A stretch of DNA of 60,000 nt from Strigamia acuminata (taxonomy: Eukaryota > Arthropoda > Chilopoda > Geophilomorpha > Linotaeniidae): positions 11,674,259 to 11,734,258 of the forward strand of contig OX442320.1 in assembly GCA_949358305.1 (NCBI GenBank). The letters are read 5' to 3'. Every line of letters begins with the position of its first letter. Positions within the stretch are counted from its first letter, which is position 1. The notes beneath the pieces are model-generated. The model was not told the DNA's origin, did no database searches, and saw nothing but the letters and a program-made list of their open reading frames with translations. This document shows, piece after piece, positions 11,580 to 23,463 of the stretch. The position numbers and the translations under genes were made by a program.

Positions 11580-13405
11580 TTAAACCAATTTAAATTAATT
11601 TTTTAGATTTTTAAATTAATTTAAATTAATTTTTGCAATAGAAAATCAATTTTTCAGATTTTTAAATCGATTTAAATTAATTTTTGCAATAGAAAATCAA
11701 TTTTTCAGATTTTTAAATCGATTTATATCAATTTTTCAGATTTTTAAATCGATTTATATCAATTTTTCAGATTTTTAAATCGATTTATATCAATTTTTCA
11801 GATTTTTAAATCGATTTATATCAATTTTTCAGATTTTTAAATCGATTTATATCAATTTTTCAGATTTTTAAATCGATTTATATCAATTTTTCAGATTTTT
11901 AAATCGATTTATATCAATTTTTCAGATTTTTAAATCGATTTATATCAATTTTTCAGATTTTTAAATCGATTTATATCAATTTTTCAGATTTTTAAATCGA
12001 TTTATATCAATTTTTCAGATTTTTAAATCGATTTATATCAATTTTTCAGATTTTTAAATCGATTTATATCAATTTTTCAGATTTTTAAATCGATTTATAT
12101 CAATTTTTCAGATTTTTAAATCGATTTATATCAATTTTTCAGATTTTTAAATCGATTTATATCAATTTTTCAGATTTTTAAATCGATTTATATCAATTTT
12201 TCAGATTTTTAAATCGATTTATATCAATTTTTCAGATTTTTAAATCGATTTATATCAAATTTTCAGATTTTTAAATCGATTTATATCAATTTTTCAGATT
12301 TTTAAATCGATTTATATCAATTTTTCAGATTTTTAAATCGATTTATATCAATTTTTCAGATTTTTAAATCGATTTATATCAATTTTTCAGATTTTTAAAT
12401 CGATTTATATCAATTTTTCAGATTTTTAAATCGATTTATATCAATTTTTCAGATTTTTAAATCGATTTATATCAATTTTTCAGATTTTTAAATCGATTTA
12501 TATCAATTTTTCAGATTTTTAAATCGATTTATATCAATTTTTCAGATTTTTAAATCGATTTATATCAATTTTTCAGATTTTTAAATCGATTTATATCAAT
12601 TTTTCAGATTTTTAAATCGATTTATATCAATTTTTCAGATTTTTAAATCGATTTATATCAATTTTTCAGATTTTTAAATCGATTTATATCAATTTTTCAG
12701 ATTTTTAAATCGATTTATATCAATTTTTCAGATTTTTAAATCGATTTATATCAATTTTTCAGATTTTTAAATCGATTTATATCAATTTTTCAGATTTTTA
12801 AATCGATTTATATCAAATTTTCAGATTTTTAAATCGATTTATATCAATTTTTCAGATTTTTAAATCGATTTATATCAATTTTTCAGATTTTTAAATCGAT
12901 TTATATCAATTTTTCAGATTTTTAAATCGATTTATATCAATTTTTCAGATTTTTAAATAGATTTATATCAATTTTTCAGATTTTTAAATCGATTTATATC
13001 AATTTTTCAGATTTTTAAATCGATTTATATCAATTTTTCAGATTTTTAAATCGATTTATATCAATTTTTCAGATTTTTAAATCGATTTATATCAATTTTT
13101 CAGATTTTTAAATCGATTTATATCAATTTTTCAGATTTTTAAATCGATTTATATCAATTTTTCAGATTTTTAAATCGATTTATATCAATTTTTCAGATTT
13201 TTAAATCGATTTATATCAATTTTTCAGATTTTTAAATCGATTTATATCAATTTTTCAGATTTTTAAATCGATTTATATCAATTTTTCAGATTTTTAAATA
13301 GATTTATATCAATTTTTCAGATTTTTAAATAGATTTATATCAATTTTTCAGATTTTTAAATAGATTTATATCAATTTTTCAGATTTTTAAATCGATTTAA
13401 ATCAA
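11580..13405. repeat. Large 31-bp tandem array (about 56 copies)
   Basis: The unit is TTTTTCAGATTTTTAAATCG plus ATTTATATCAA (31 bp). From about 11640 to 13397 it repeats almost perfectly, with only rare variants: ATATCAAATTTTCAG near 12255 and 12818, and AAATAGATTT near 12956 and at the distal end (13300-13370). Degenerate copies flank the left side from 11580. Each unit contains a perfect 12-bp palindrome (TAAATCGATTTA) and a polypyrimidine-TTTTTCAG string resembling a 3' splice site. It lies between the converging 3' ends of the LHFPL2-like and GCP4 genes. Confidence 0.97.
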
Positions 13406-13521
13406 GTTTTTGAATTCCTAGAGTGTAAAATCAATCAAAAACAATAATTTGTAGCACGAAAACAATTTAAATCAATTTTCCAATCCAAAATGAACAAAAA
13501 CTTCCATAAAATTCATAAAAT

Positions 13522-15945
13522 TCACAATCCCAGTTGACCCGACGAAAAAAACTGATTAAAATCCAGCCTCATCAACAACTGCGCGACGAACGGCGTCGCC
13601 TGATAAGTCTGCGTGCTCGACAAAATCTGGAACAAGAGCGACGCCTGCAACTGAAACTGTTTCTGCATGTCCACCACCTTTGCACTAAACGCCGCCGTGT
13701 GCATCGGATAGCTCTCCGACAGCCTCGGCGGCAACGACGCCGCCACCATAAACTGCTGACAAAACGACAAACACAAGTCCATCATCTCCACAATGCACCG
13801 CGAGATGGGCTTGATCGACAGGAACGACTGCGCCAACAAACACACGACGAACTGCTCATGCGCGCACTTGATGGCCTCGAAGTCGTGCGTGCTCTGGATC
13901 TTGTCCACCAACAAACTGTGCTGACTCTCCAGCACGTCCACTTGCAGGTAATATTGCAAGTTGTTGATGACAAACGCCATGAGGTTGCGCAGTTTCCAGG
14001 CCGAGGGGAAGGTTTGTTCGCGTTTCTGGCACTTCCACGCCATCTGGAGGGTCCAGCAGTGCTGCAGGTCGAGTTGCACGCGTTTGACGGACATGAGGAA
14101 GCGGAACATGACGTTGTATTTCTCGATGATGGGTTTCGTGAAGATGATGTGCAGCGGCCAGGGCACGTTGTAGCTGAGCGAGAGGTTCGTCCAGCCGATT
14201 TCGGTCGAGCGGGACGCGAATTCGATCTTGTCGATTTTGTCGATTTTGTCGGTGGGGGCTTTGGGGGTGTCTTTGATGATTAGTTTGAATTTTTCGATGA
14301 GGGCGTCGTCGTCTTGGAGGACGGAGTGGAGGGCTGATTGGAAAGCGGTGTTGACGTTGTGTTCCATTGTGGGCGAGATTTGGTGTTGGAGGTATGTGCC
14401 GGATTGTTCGATGAATGCTTGGAAGAGTTCGCCGCGACCTGCATCGATTGAGAAAATTGGGAAAAATTTAATTTTCAGTCACAAAAATTGAGAAAATTGA
14501 GAAAAATTTAATTTTCAATCACAAAAATTTAATTTTTCAATAGAAAAATTGAGATTATTAAATTTTTCAGTGGAAAAAAATTGAAAAAATTGGGAAAAAT
14601 TGAATTTTTCAGTCAAAAAAATTGAAAAAATTGGGAAAAATTGAATTTTTCAGTCACAAAAATTGAGAAAATTAGGAAAAATTGAATTTTCAGCCAAACA
14701 AATTGAGAAAATTGAGAAAAATTTAATTTTTCACTTGAAAAAATTTTGAAAATTGGGAAAAATTGAATTTTTCAGTCGAAAAAATTCAGAAAATTGAGAA
14801 AAATTGAATTTTTCAGTCAAAAAAATTGAGAAATTTTGGAAAAATTGAATTTTTCAGTCGAAAAAATTTTGAAAATCGAAAAAAATTGAATTTTTCACTT
14901 TAAAAACGCGATAAATTGAATTTCTCATTTGTTTCAATTCACATTTTCACAATCCTTAGTCCTTACCCAAAAGGAAAAAATCCTTCAAAATCTGCAGATG
15001 ACTCACAAGATCCACCTCCTCCACCACCAACTTCCACAACTGCTCTGCCACGCAACTCCGAATCTGATTAATAACGCCCTCAAACTTCCTAAAATCAAAC
15101 TCCTCCTGCTCCTGCAGCTCCAACATCACCTCAACATAAACCTCCTTATTCGCAAACACGAACCCCTGCCCCAGCCCCATCCCAACCCCTTTATTCTCCT
15201 TCGACTCCAACAACTGAATCGACTCCCCAACAAAACACATTTTCTCCGCCAAATTCGTCGGAATATAAACCGGCAACAACGCCGGCTGCACCACGAACTG
15301 CCCGTCCAACAACTGCACCTCCTCGCCCTTCTTCTGGATAAAAAACTCTTCGTGGGGGTCCACCAACAGCCCGAACAGCAACCACCCCGACAACTGCTTC
15401 AACAACACGCCGTGGCACGTCTTCATCACGTTTTGCACCGCCGACGCGACCAGCGGGATCCCCGACGCCTTGTGCTTGTGCAGCGCGTCCAGGATGTTGC
15501 AGCCGTGCAAATTATTCGTCTTAATGTCCTCGATAAGACGCACCAAAGCCGGGAAGAGCAGGTGATATTCTTCGAGCGATTTCTGCAAATAGGAAACGGG
15601 TAAGTGAGGATTTTTCAGCATTTCGTCCTGCATTTCGAGTAGTAATTGTCTGTAGGGTTCCAGGACGAGGTCGAGGCCTCTGCACAATGATTTCATGTAG
15701 GTTCCTTCACGTAGGAGGCGTTTTGTGGCTTTGCTTTCGTTTTTTGGCGCGAAAAACCCGTTTTGACGGATGAACGTGAGGATGGTTTGGTGGCAAGTGA
15801 TGATTTGGCACAGGCGGTCGAGGATGCATGATTCCGACGGGTGGATAAAGGGGATGTCTTTGACTACTTTGTACGTTCCTGCTGGGGATTCGATAAAGAG
15901 ACTGCCAGGGTAACCGCTGAGTGAGAGGAGGATTTCGTGCAGCAT
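13522..15945 (-). CDS. TUBGCP4: Gamma-tubulin complex component 4 (GCP4/Grip75)
   Basis: Two exons (15945-14967, then 14438-13522) encode 631 aa; human GCP4 is 667. The protein starts MLHEILLSLSGYPGSLFIES, matching the GCP4 N-terminus (MIHELLLALSGYPGS). The GRIP1 half includes CHGVLLKQLSGWLLFGLLVD and IRSCVAEQLWKLVVEE. The splice joins FFLLG to RGELFQAFIEQ exactly as in vertebrates and opens the GRIP2 half (EHNVNTAFQSALHSVLQDDD). GCP4 is a structural subunit of the gamma-tubulin ring complex and helps template microtubule nucleation. It lacks the insertion after the HEEFF motif that lengthens the human protein. The intron (14439-14966) is a 41-bp tandem array. Divergent neighbour ACADL starts 155 bp away. 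Confidence 0.95.
14455..14900. repeat. Tandem array in GCP4 intron, 41-bp unit
   Basis: Successive copies of GAATTTTTCAGTC-(A)n-TTGAGAAAATT-GGAAAAATT are spaced 41 bp in the best-preserved part (about 14590-14690), with drift at the edges. It occupies most of the only intron of GCP4. Runs of A/T with TTTTTCAG recur, as in the 31-bp array nearby. Confidence 0.8.
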
Positions 15946-16100
15946 TTTTGTTTAGTTTTCGCTCCTTGTTGTTATTGTGGTGGGCGCCATTTTGATCGGT
16001 GCTGCCGTGCGGTGAGAGGGGTTGGAAGTTGGAGACAAAATGACGGGTTTTGTTTACTTATTTTTCTAAGTTTTTATTATCAGTTTTGTTGTTGGGAATC
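15946..16100. promoter_or_regulatory. Divergent GCP4/ACADL promoter region
   Basis: Only 155 bp separate the start codons of GCP4 (minus) and ACADL (plus), so the promoters must overlap or lie in 5' exons. The spacer holds GGGCGCCATTTTGAT (YY1-like core) near 15988 and a GC-richer patch, and no TATA box. Confidence 0.7.
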
Positions 16101-18313
16101 ATGAATTTGGTGAGGGTTTTGAAGGGATGTCAATATTTTGGAAGAAATGGATTGAAGTGGTAAGTTTTGGTGGTGGATTTGGAGGTTTTTTGATTTGTTT
16201 TGTGGTTTTTTTGTTTTTAGTTATTCGTCGCGTCGAGAATCGTTTCAGTCGGAATCGTTTTTGGACATTGGTACACGAGAAATATATGGAGAAGAACACG
16301 ATATTTTTAGGCAAACGGTTAGGAGATTTTTTAAACAAGAAGTTGCACCGTTTGAAGAAAAGTATTCACATTTTAAAGATGATTTGTTGTGATTTTGAAA
16401 CGATTTGTTCATTTTTCTAGGTGGGCGAAACAAGGCCAAGTCGATCGTGAAGTACGAAATGAAAACAAAATTACAAATAACTCGATTTTATTCAAAACAT
16501 TGATTTATTTCTCATACAAAAATTGATTTATTAAGCCAAAAATCGATTTATTAACCAGAAAAATTGATTTATTCTCTAAAAAATTGTTTTAGATTTTTTT
16601 AATTTTCAAATTTTTCCCAAAAGTTGTGGCTAAAAGCTGGCAAGTTGGGTCTATTAGGTATAGACACACCGGCCGAGCTCGGAGGCAGCGGTGGAGATTT
16701 TCTGATGGCATCTATCGTCATGGAAGAGCAGTATAAAATATTTTTTTTTTGATGAAAAAAAATTGAATAATTGTTAATTTTAAATTTTAAATGATTTCAG
16801 AGCGTATTCTAATTCGTCCGGACCTGGTTTTCACGTGCACAGTCACATCGTGATGCCGTATTTGGCTCGGATTGGCACTCCAGAGCAAAAAGAGAAATAT
16901 ATACCGGAAATGACATCGGGGAAGTTAATAGGAGCGATTGCGATGAGCGAACCGGGCGCAGGAAGGTGAAAGGGGGAGAAAAATGGAGAATTTTGGTGAA
17001 ATTTTTAATTTTTTCTGCTTTTTTTGTAGTGATTTACAAGGAATTCGAACAAACGCACGTAAAGATGGCTCGGATTATATCATAAATGGACAGAAAGTGT
17101 TCATAACTAACGGATTTACGTCCGATATGGTGATAACTGTGGCGGTTATGGATCCAAATGCAAAAAGTGCTGCTCATGGCATTGGACTTTTCCTCGTGGA
17201 TGCTACAAATCCCGGGCTTAAAAAGGGGAAGAAGTTGGAAAAAATGGGCATGAAAGCTCAGGTTTAGTCGCTATTTTAACACTTTTCTTGCTTTTTTAAA
17301 ACTTTTTTACACATTTTTAACGTTTTTACACATTTTTAAACGTTTTTTACACATTTTTTGACGTTTCCACACATTTTTTGACGTTTTTTACACATTTTTA
17401 ACGTTTTCTACACATTTTAAAACGTTTTTTACACATTTTAAAACGTTTTTTACACATTTTAAAACGTTTTTTACACATTTTTTGACGTTTTTTATACATT
17501 TTAAAACGTTTTTTTAACATTTTTTGACGTTTTCACACTTTTTTTGACGTTTTTTATACATTTTTAAACGATTTTTACACATTTTTTGACGTTTCCACAC
17601 ATTTTTTAACGTTTTTTACACATTTTTAAACATTTTAATGGATAGTTTAATTTCTTTTTCATTTTTAGGATACATCCGAATTATTTTACGAGGACTGTAG
17701 AGTTCCAGCAAGCGCATTGCTCGGCAAAGAAAACAACGGTTTTTACTACCTAATGCAAGAATTACCGCAAGAAAGACTTCTAATAGCAGTGGTCGGTGTA
17801 GCCCATGCAGAATTCATGTTTGAAGAGACGAGAAAATACGTTCTAGAAAGAAAGGCGTTCGGGAAAACGTTATCAAAACTCCAAGTAACAATTCCGAAAC
17901 AACAAGAAAAGCAATTCTCAAATGTCAAATTATTTCCAGACAGTTCGACACAAATTAGCCGAAATGAAAAGCGAAATCGCAGTCGCAAGAACCTTCGTCG
18001 ACCGATGTCTCGCGTTGCATTTGCAGAAAAAACTCGACATAACAACGGCCGCGATCGCCAAACAGTGGTACGATTTGTAGGAAATTAAATGGAAAACGTT
18101 TTTAAAATTAATGATTTTTTCTCAATTTTCCATAGGACGACGGAGTTACAGAACAGGGTCGCGAACCAATGCGTGCAATTACACGGCGGATGGGGCTACA
18201 TGTGGGAATATCCAATTTGTCGCGCCTTTGTCGATGCTCGAGCTCAATCTCTCTACGGCGGAACGAATGAAATCATGAAAGAATTAATTTCCAGATCAAT
18301 ATTTCCTAATTAA
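16101..18313 (+). CDS. ACADL: Long-chain acyl-CoA dehydrogenase, mitochondrial
   Basis: Nine exons (16101-16159, 16221-16385, 16421-16451, 16624-16730, 16801-16965, 17030-17261, 17669-17884, 17940-18067, 18136-18313) give 426 aa; human LCAD is 430. The second exon could instead end at 16388, adding one Leu. The basic N-terminus is compatible with a mitochondrial presequence. The flavin/substrate motif GAIAMSEPGAGSDLQGIRTN and QERLLIAVVGVAHAEFMFEE are clear. As in LCAD, the usual catalytic Glu site near the C-terminus reads YGGTNEI (Gly), while the Glu in PQERLL (about residue 288) matches the relocated LCAD base. The enzyme catalyses FAD-dependent alpha,beta-dehydrogenation of long or branched acyl-CoAs in beta-oxidation, passing electrons to ETF. 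AATAAA lies at 18361. Confidence 0.95.
17275..17640. repeat. Minisatellite in ACADL intron 6, 20-21-bp unit
   Basis: Variants of ACACATTTTAAAACGTTTTT (with TTGACG and TTTCCACAC alternatives) repeat about 17 times at 20-21 bp spacing. The array fills the intron between 17261 and 17669. Confidence 0.9.
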
Positions 18314-19347
18314 ATATCATTTTTTTTATAAAAAAAATGTTTATTGTGTTGTTTGTATCAAATAAAAATATATTTTAAAGCTAACGTCAATTTTTATTCA
18401 TTAAAATACTCAAATTTAAACACAACCGGACATTATTTAAAATGTATTTCGTGACGAAACGATCCCAAACATCAAAAATGGCGCCCGAAACCGAATCCTA
18501 ATTTTACATTAAAAAAGCTAATTTATCGAAATATAAATCCAAACAACCGTGATTAATTCTTATTTAACGAATATCGAAGATATTTAAAAAATAAAAAAAT
18601 ATTTACAGATAAATAAATAAATAAAATGGGGTTAACTGGGAAACCGGAAGTGAGGGCGTCGTAGAGTTCGGCGCAAGCTCGGCTCGCTGGCCCTCCATTC
18701 ACCATCGCCTTGAAACTAGTGTCGGTGTAATAGGTAAAAAGTATTAAAAACAAAGCGATTTCTCGCGCCGTTTAGCTATTTAACGTGAGATAAAGCTTAT
18801 TGTTTGTCTAGGCGAGATTTCGGGGTGACGATTTCGTGTTTATCTAAAAATTTCAAACTTGCACATTTCAGTTGAGACTCGACGACTCGACACTCAAAAC
18901 GAAGAGAAATTTGAAAAATCCCGATAGAAATTCGCACTCGTGCAACATCGGCGCCCGACTGGACATGGTAATTGAAGATGCAGCCACGATTCAATCGGTC
19001 GAAACGAGATATTTTGATTGCCTTCATTTTTAATACTTTTCGATCCAAACTTGTGGCTTGTTGGGGTCGAGTTTATTTTTTTCGTTTTTGTTTCGTTTTG
19101 GTCGTTTCGTTTGTGTTTTAAATGATTTTTGGAATTCTTAGAGTGTTGGCGATCGTTTTGTGTCGTTTTGGTGGGTTTTTGGCACGTTTGTTAGGGTTAA
19201 TGTGCTTTTTTAATGGGGAAATGGTTTTAATTGAGACGCCATCTTTGATTTTTGGTTTTGGTTTTGATTTTTTAGATTTTCGGTCGATTTTGTTTGTTTT
19301 CTTCAATTTTTGAAAATTAATCGGGTGAATTTCTCTTGTATTTGCAG

Positions 19348-19671
19348 ATTTGCGTTGGTTTTATGAGCTTTGGTGAGCAGATTTGGTCGGAATTGAGGAA
19401 AATGTGTGGAAAATTAGTGAGAAATTGGTCGGTGAGTACGAAAAAAATCGAATAAATTCATTCGGTTTGTGGATTAAATATTCAAAGATGAATAAATCGA
19501 AACAAACAATTTATTCGCGTAATTTAATCAAATAAACAATGAAATTAATTAATCCGCGCCACTAGTGACGGTTAATAAAACCCCACCAAAAAAAATCCAG
19601 AATTTAATTTAATTTAATTTCCTTTATTTCAGTGGCTCCATTTGAAATTCTACGCCACGGATTATGGATAA
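19348..19671 (+). other. Possible small spliced ORF (35 aa)
   Basis: An acceptor (TTTGCAG, exon start 19348), a donor (TCG|GTGAGT, exon end 19431) and a second acceptor (TTATTTCAG, exon start 19633) join ATG at 19363 in frame to a stop at 19669-19671. The product would start MSFGEQIWSELRKMCGKLVR. No family is recognised. It may instead be a 5' UTR of the KANSL1 transcript or a non-coding RNA. Confidence 0.2.
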
Positions 19672-20680
19672 AACCCGACGGAAAAATCGAAATAACCAAA
19701 AGAAAGAAAGAAAATAGTTCCAAAATCCACCAAAAGCTGGCGCGAAGCAGCAAATAGTTCCGCAATCCGTCACCCGATGTCTCCGAGCGAGCGTACCCAC
19801 AATGCCAAGAAAAATTGCATCAGAAGCGAGTCTGGCTTTGATTCGGGAGGTTGTTGTGTTGAATTTGAGTGGATTTTTTTCTCGCTCATTGTGCCCGATA
19901 AGTAGAAAAGTGATTACGAAACGTAAGTGTGGAAAAAGTGGCGGAAAAAAGCGATAAGTGATTTAACGAGTGAATTAAAATGTGCTAGCGGACCAGGATT
20001 AACGCGGATAAAGCGTGAATTGGATTTACCACGTTGGACTCGAAGCCTTTTTTCTTGTTTCCATCGATTGAATCGTAAGTTTTTCACTTTTTCTTGCGCC
20101 ATTTTCCCACCGAATGCTTTGCACCGCCAAACCACGTGACATTTTGTTTGAAAAAGACACGTAGTACACTTTGTTTTACCTTTTTCTCGCATTGTCCTTG
20201 AGACTGGTCGTGGTTTGGTGTCTGCGAAACGTTTTTTAAATATTTTTCATTCATTAAGTTCGGGAAAAAAGATCGAAATTGAATTTTTGTTGATTTTTTT
20301 ATTTTTTTTTTTATTTTTTTTATTTTTTTTATGTTTAACCTTGAAATTGTGAAAAATATAGATAGTAATAAGGGAATTTATGTTTGGATGAACAATTCGC
20401 GATAGAATAGATTTTTTTTTTAATTTAATTCAAAATTCAAAGGAAATTTGCGATTTTTTTGTGTGGCTGGGGGAAAAAAATAGGTTTAACGACCAAAATG
20501 AGCGGGAAGTAAAGATTAAATAAAAAATGATGATAATACACTACGGATACTCATTAAATATATTTATTATTATTTTTTTATTTTATTTTTTGTTGTTTTA
20601 ATTCAATAGAATTAAAATTTAAAAATAGGATATTTTTTTCCGCCATTTTTCCGCGCCGTTTTCATCCTTTTTGAAATTAA

Positions 20681-20726
20681 CCAATGAGACGTTGGCTAGA
20701 CGTGACGTCATTTTAATTAAACCAAT
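20681..20726. promoter_or_regulatory. CCAAT-CRE-CCAAT module
   Basis: CCAAT at 20681-20685 and 20722-20726 flank a perfect CRE palindrome (TGACGTCA, 20703-20710). NF-Y and CREB/ATF are the known binders of such sites. It lies in the upstream region of KANSL1, 2.75 kb before the start codon, and may be a distal promoter. Confidence 0.45.
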
Positions 20727-21506
20727 CGAAAATAACTTGCATAATGATCGGTCTTGTTGTGGCTGCGGAAATGGAAGAAAATAAAAATGCGATAAAATAA
20801 AATAAAAAGATAAAACTTTGGACTTTTTCTTATTTTTTATTGATTTTATTTTTTAATCCGCCGATCGGTTCGACGTTTCGACGTCACGCGATGTTGCATT
20901 GCACCAGTTTGCATCCACCGCATTGTGTTCGAACTTCGAAAGGTTCAATTTCCCTATTTTCTAACTGAAGGACGGCACCGGAAAAGCCGGACAGGTGTGA
21001 AAAAGGCTTATTCCTTTTAATGGTCTCGTTCTGTTCGGCACAGCCTTGAAGAACCGGTTGCAGAGACAAAAACCGTTCATAGGGATTAAATTACGTCATT
21101 GTGGGTTGGGGCCAATCAAAAGCGTTTATATTTTTCATTAACTATTTGTCGTCTTTATTTACTCTCGTTTCTACGTTCGAAATTCGAATCGTAACCATAA
21201 TGCCTCGTTATGGTTTGGCCATGTGATGATGATGTCATGAATTTCTGGACCAATCGGTGAAAAGCATCTTGTTAAAGACGTTCGGTCGGGGTTAATAAAA
21301 TAGTTTAGGCTTATCGGACTCCCGCTCCGTGCGATTTGATTGCGCACACGAGCTCCACTTTTATTATTCGATAAAAGATAGCTTTTATTCGCCATTTTAT
21401 TTGTTTTCCTCCATTAAATACGTCATAAAATCGGGAGAAGCAGCACGTTGCGAACAGATGACGCCGTTTGCGAACGGCCCCCGTTGAGATTATTGCAAGT
21501 TTTGTG

Positions 21507-21519
21507 GTTGCCTAGCAAC
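21507..21519. promoter_or_regulatory. RFX X-box motif
   Basis: GTTGCCTAGCAAC is the same 13-mer as at 9436. It is in the KANSL1 upstream region, with TACGTCATAA (CRE-like) about 80 bp before it. Confidence 0.45.
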
Positions 21520-23463
21520 TGAGATGTTTTTTTTATTTTTCATATTTTAATGTATTTTTTTGTGTTTTAAAAAAAAGCCATTTTTCGCTCATTGAAATCG
21601 GATATTAACCCGGTTTTCTTGATGGTTTATCCGAATCGTTTTTATTTTTCCCCCACGCGATTTTTAAGGTCAACTTTCATTCTGTGAAAGTGAAAGTAGA
21701 GAATTAAAAAACGAGAGCAGCCGCGGTTTACCTTTTAAGAATTTAAGCCTAAAGCTGACAGAATTGTGCCAGAAATGAATAAAATGACGAATAAAACCCG
21801 TTTTATGTGCAAATAAGGTGGAAAACATGATTTAGTAGTTGAATTTTCCGTAATAAAGCTGTGTTTAACGAGTTTTTTGAGTCAAATATTGGATTTTTGT
21901 TAAGCCTAATCACCATAGGATAACATAGCGGTTTGTTGACCGAGTCAGGTAAACAGTATGGTCGTGTATGTTATTTTTATTTTGATAATGTTAGATGTCA
22001 ATGGTGGAATAAAGAACAATTGTGTTGTGGGTGGTGTTGGTATTGTCTATATTTATGGAGGAAAGGAAGTGGGAAAAAAGTTTATTGAGTTGATAAAGGA
22101 TGGGGGTGAAGTACGTAATCATTCTTCGCCAACTGTTAACTGAATGTAAGGAAATTGTTGATTTGGGGAACGAATTGATGAGTAACGATGCATTTGCATT
22201 GAATAAAAAGGAAAACAATGATGGGTGATCGAAGTAGGAAAATATTGATGTGTATTTTTTGTTTGCGTGGGGTTTTCCGGGCGTTTGAAATGAAAAACGA
22301 GGATTTCTTTTGTAAAAATGAATTTGAAATGGAAGGAAGATGGCGGCATCAATTGTAAAGCGCGCCAATTGAGCGAGGCGCAGACGATTGTGCAGTGCGG
22401 CGAGGAATGAAGGTGACATATGCACGACATTATCGGGAGAATGTCGGTGCGGGTTGTGTTTTTCGATTTGTTAGCTTTTTTCTGGGTTTTTTCGAGGAAT
22501 TAGTCGGCGAAAACAAATAAATTGGAGGCATCGTGGCCCTGAAAACGTGCGAGCGGCGGGAGGGAAGAACAAAGGACGGAAGAGCTAGTTGAATATCGCG
22601 GACCAATGGGAGGAGGGAAGAGTGGGAGACTCGACCAATAACGTTAGTCGTATGTAAATGTAGTTCTTGTGTGGAGCAGTTTGCTCGTCTCCTTTTGGCC
22701 GCCATTTTTGTGTGGAGTTTTGGTTCGAGGCCTTTTCCGAGAGAAATTTCGGGCGCAAATCTCGACGAGCGGTAGCAACCGATAGGTAAATGAATGTGTT
22801 TAAACGCGGCTCGTCGGTTGCGGTTGGTCCGAACGAGAAAGATACGCTAAAGAGCGGTTATTTTTCGAACTAGTCGCCCATTTCTTGGCTTTTATCGATG
22901 TCGTTTTGTGTGTGTTGCAGCAGCGTAAATCGGAAGGTGTCACGTGGTTTCGCGCTTAGTCATTGTTCGACGGCGAAATTGAACGTTAGAATGTCGATTT
23001 TGAAGGATTTACGCACGGCACATATATAAAATCAGTGTTTTTCGCGCGGAAAATAAGCGAAAGTCGATTTGAATCTTTTGTTTATTTACTTATATTTTTT
23101 TTTCTCGTTTGAAAACAGGTAGCGATCGACAAACGCACGAAAAACCCGAAATAAATAAGGTAATGATTAATATCTGACGTGAATAATTTGTGAAATGTTA
23201 TTTATTTCTAAACGATATTTTTGTCATTTTTGTAGGTAAAAAAATAAAAAAATTGGAAAAAAAAAAAAGTTATTTGAAAAAAATAAACTTGGAAATTGAG
23301 TGAAAATGTGGAGGATTTGGTTGGATTTATCTGGATTAATTGTCAGGAAAAGAGAGTGAAGCCACGCAAAGCAACGTCGGCCTGGCAGTGAGGTGCGGAT
23401 GGTGAGGATGTGAGATTAGCGGACGTTCGGCCGATGCATCTGAGGCTATGCGGCTTCCCCGCT

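Larger units (their letters stand above)
18314..23463. other. ACADL 3' UTR and long KANSL1 upstream region
   Basis: No confident protein gene was found in this 5.1 kb. Probable KANSL1 5' UTR exons include one ending at the donor GATAG|GTAAATG (22785), followed by an acceptor at 22920 and a donor near 23160. Another donor (ATC|GTAAGT) is at 20075. CCAAT boxes and a CRE are at 20681-20726, an X-box at 21507, an E-box CACGTG near 20133, and GGCCGCCATTTT at 22697. A small spliced ORF is listed separately at 19348-19671. The minus-strand ORFs at 18553-18753 and 18797-19048 are locally GC-richer but match no family I recognise. Confidence 0.5.

Noticed and set aside
11580-13405. CRISPR-like array
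   Set aside because: Units are contiguous with no unique spacers, and the genome is eukaryotic. It is a minisatellite.
13534-14283. Plus-strand 249-codon ORF across GCP4 exon 2
   Set aside because: Arg/His/Leu-rich shadow; the minus strand encodes the GRIP2 domain of GCP4.
18553-18753. Minus-strand ORF containing NGGPASRACAELYDALTSGF
   Set aside because: A short protein-like patch, but no upstream exons, donors or family match could be joined to it. Kept only as a curiosity.
22430-22705. Minus-strand 91-aa ORF near the KANSL1 5' exons
   Set aside because: Lies over likely promoter and 5' UTR sequence; composition is not protein-like and no motif is seen.
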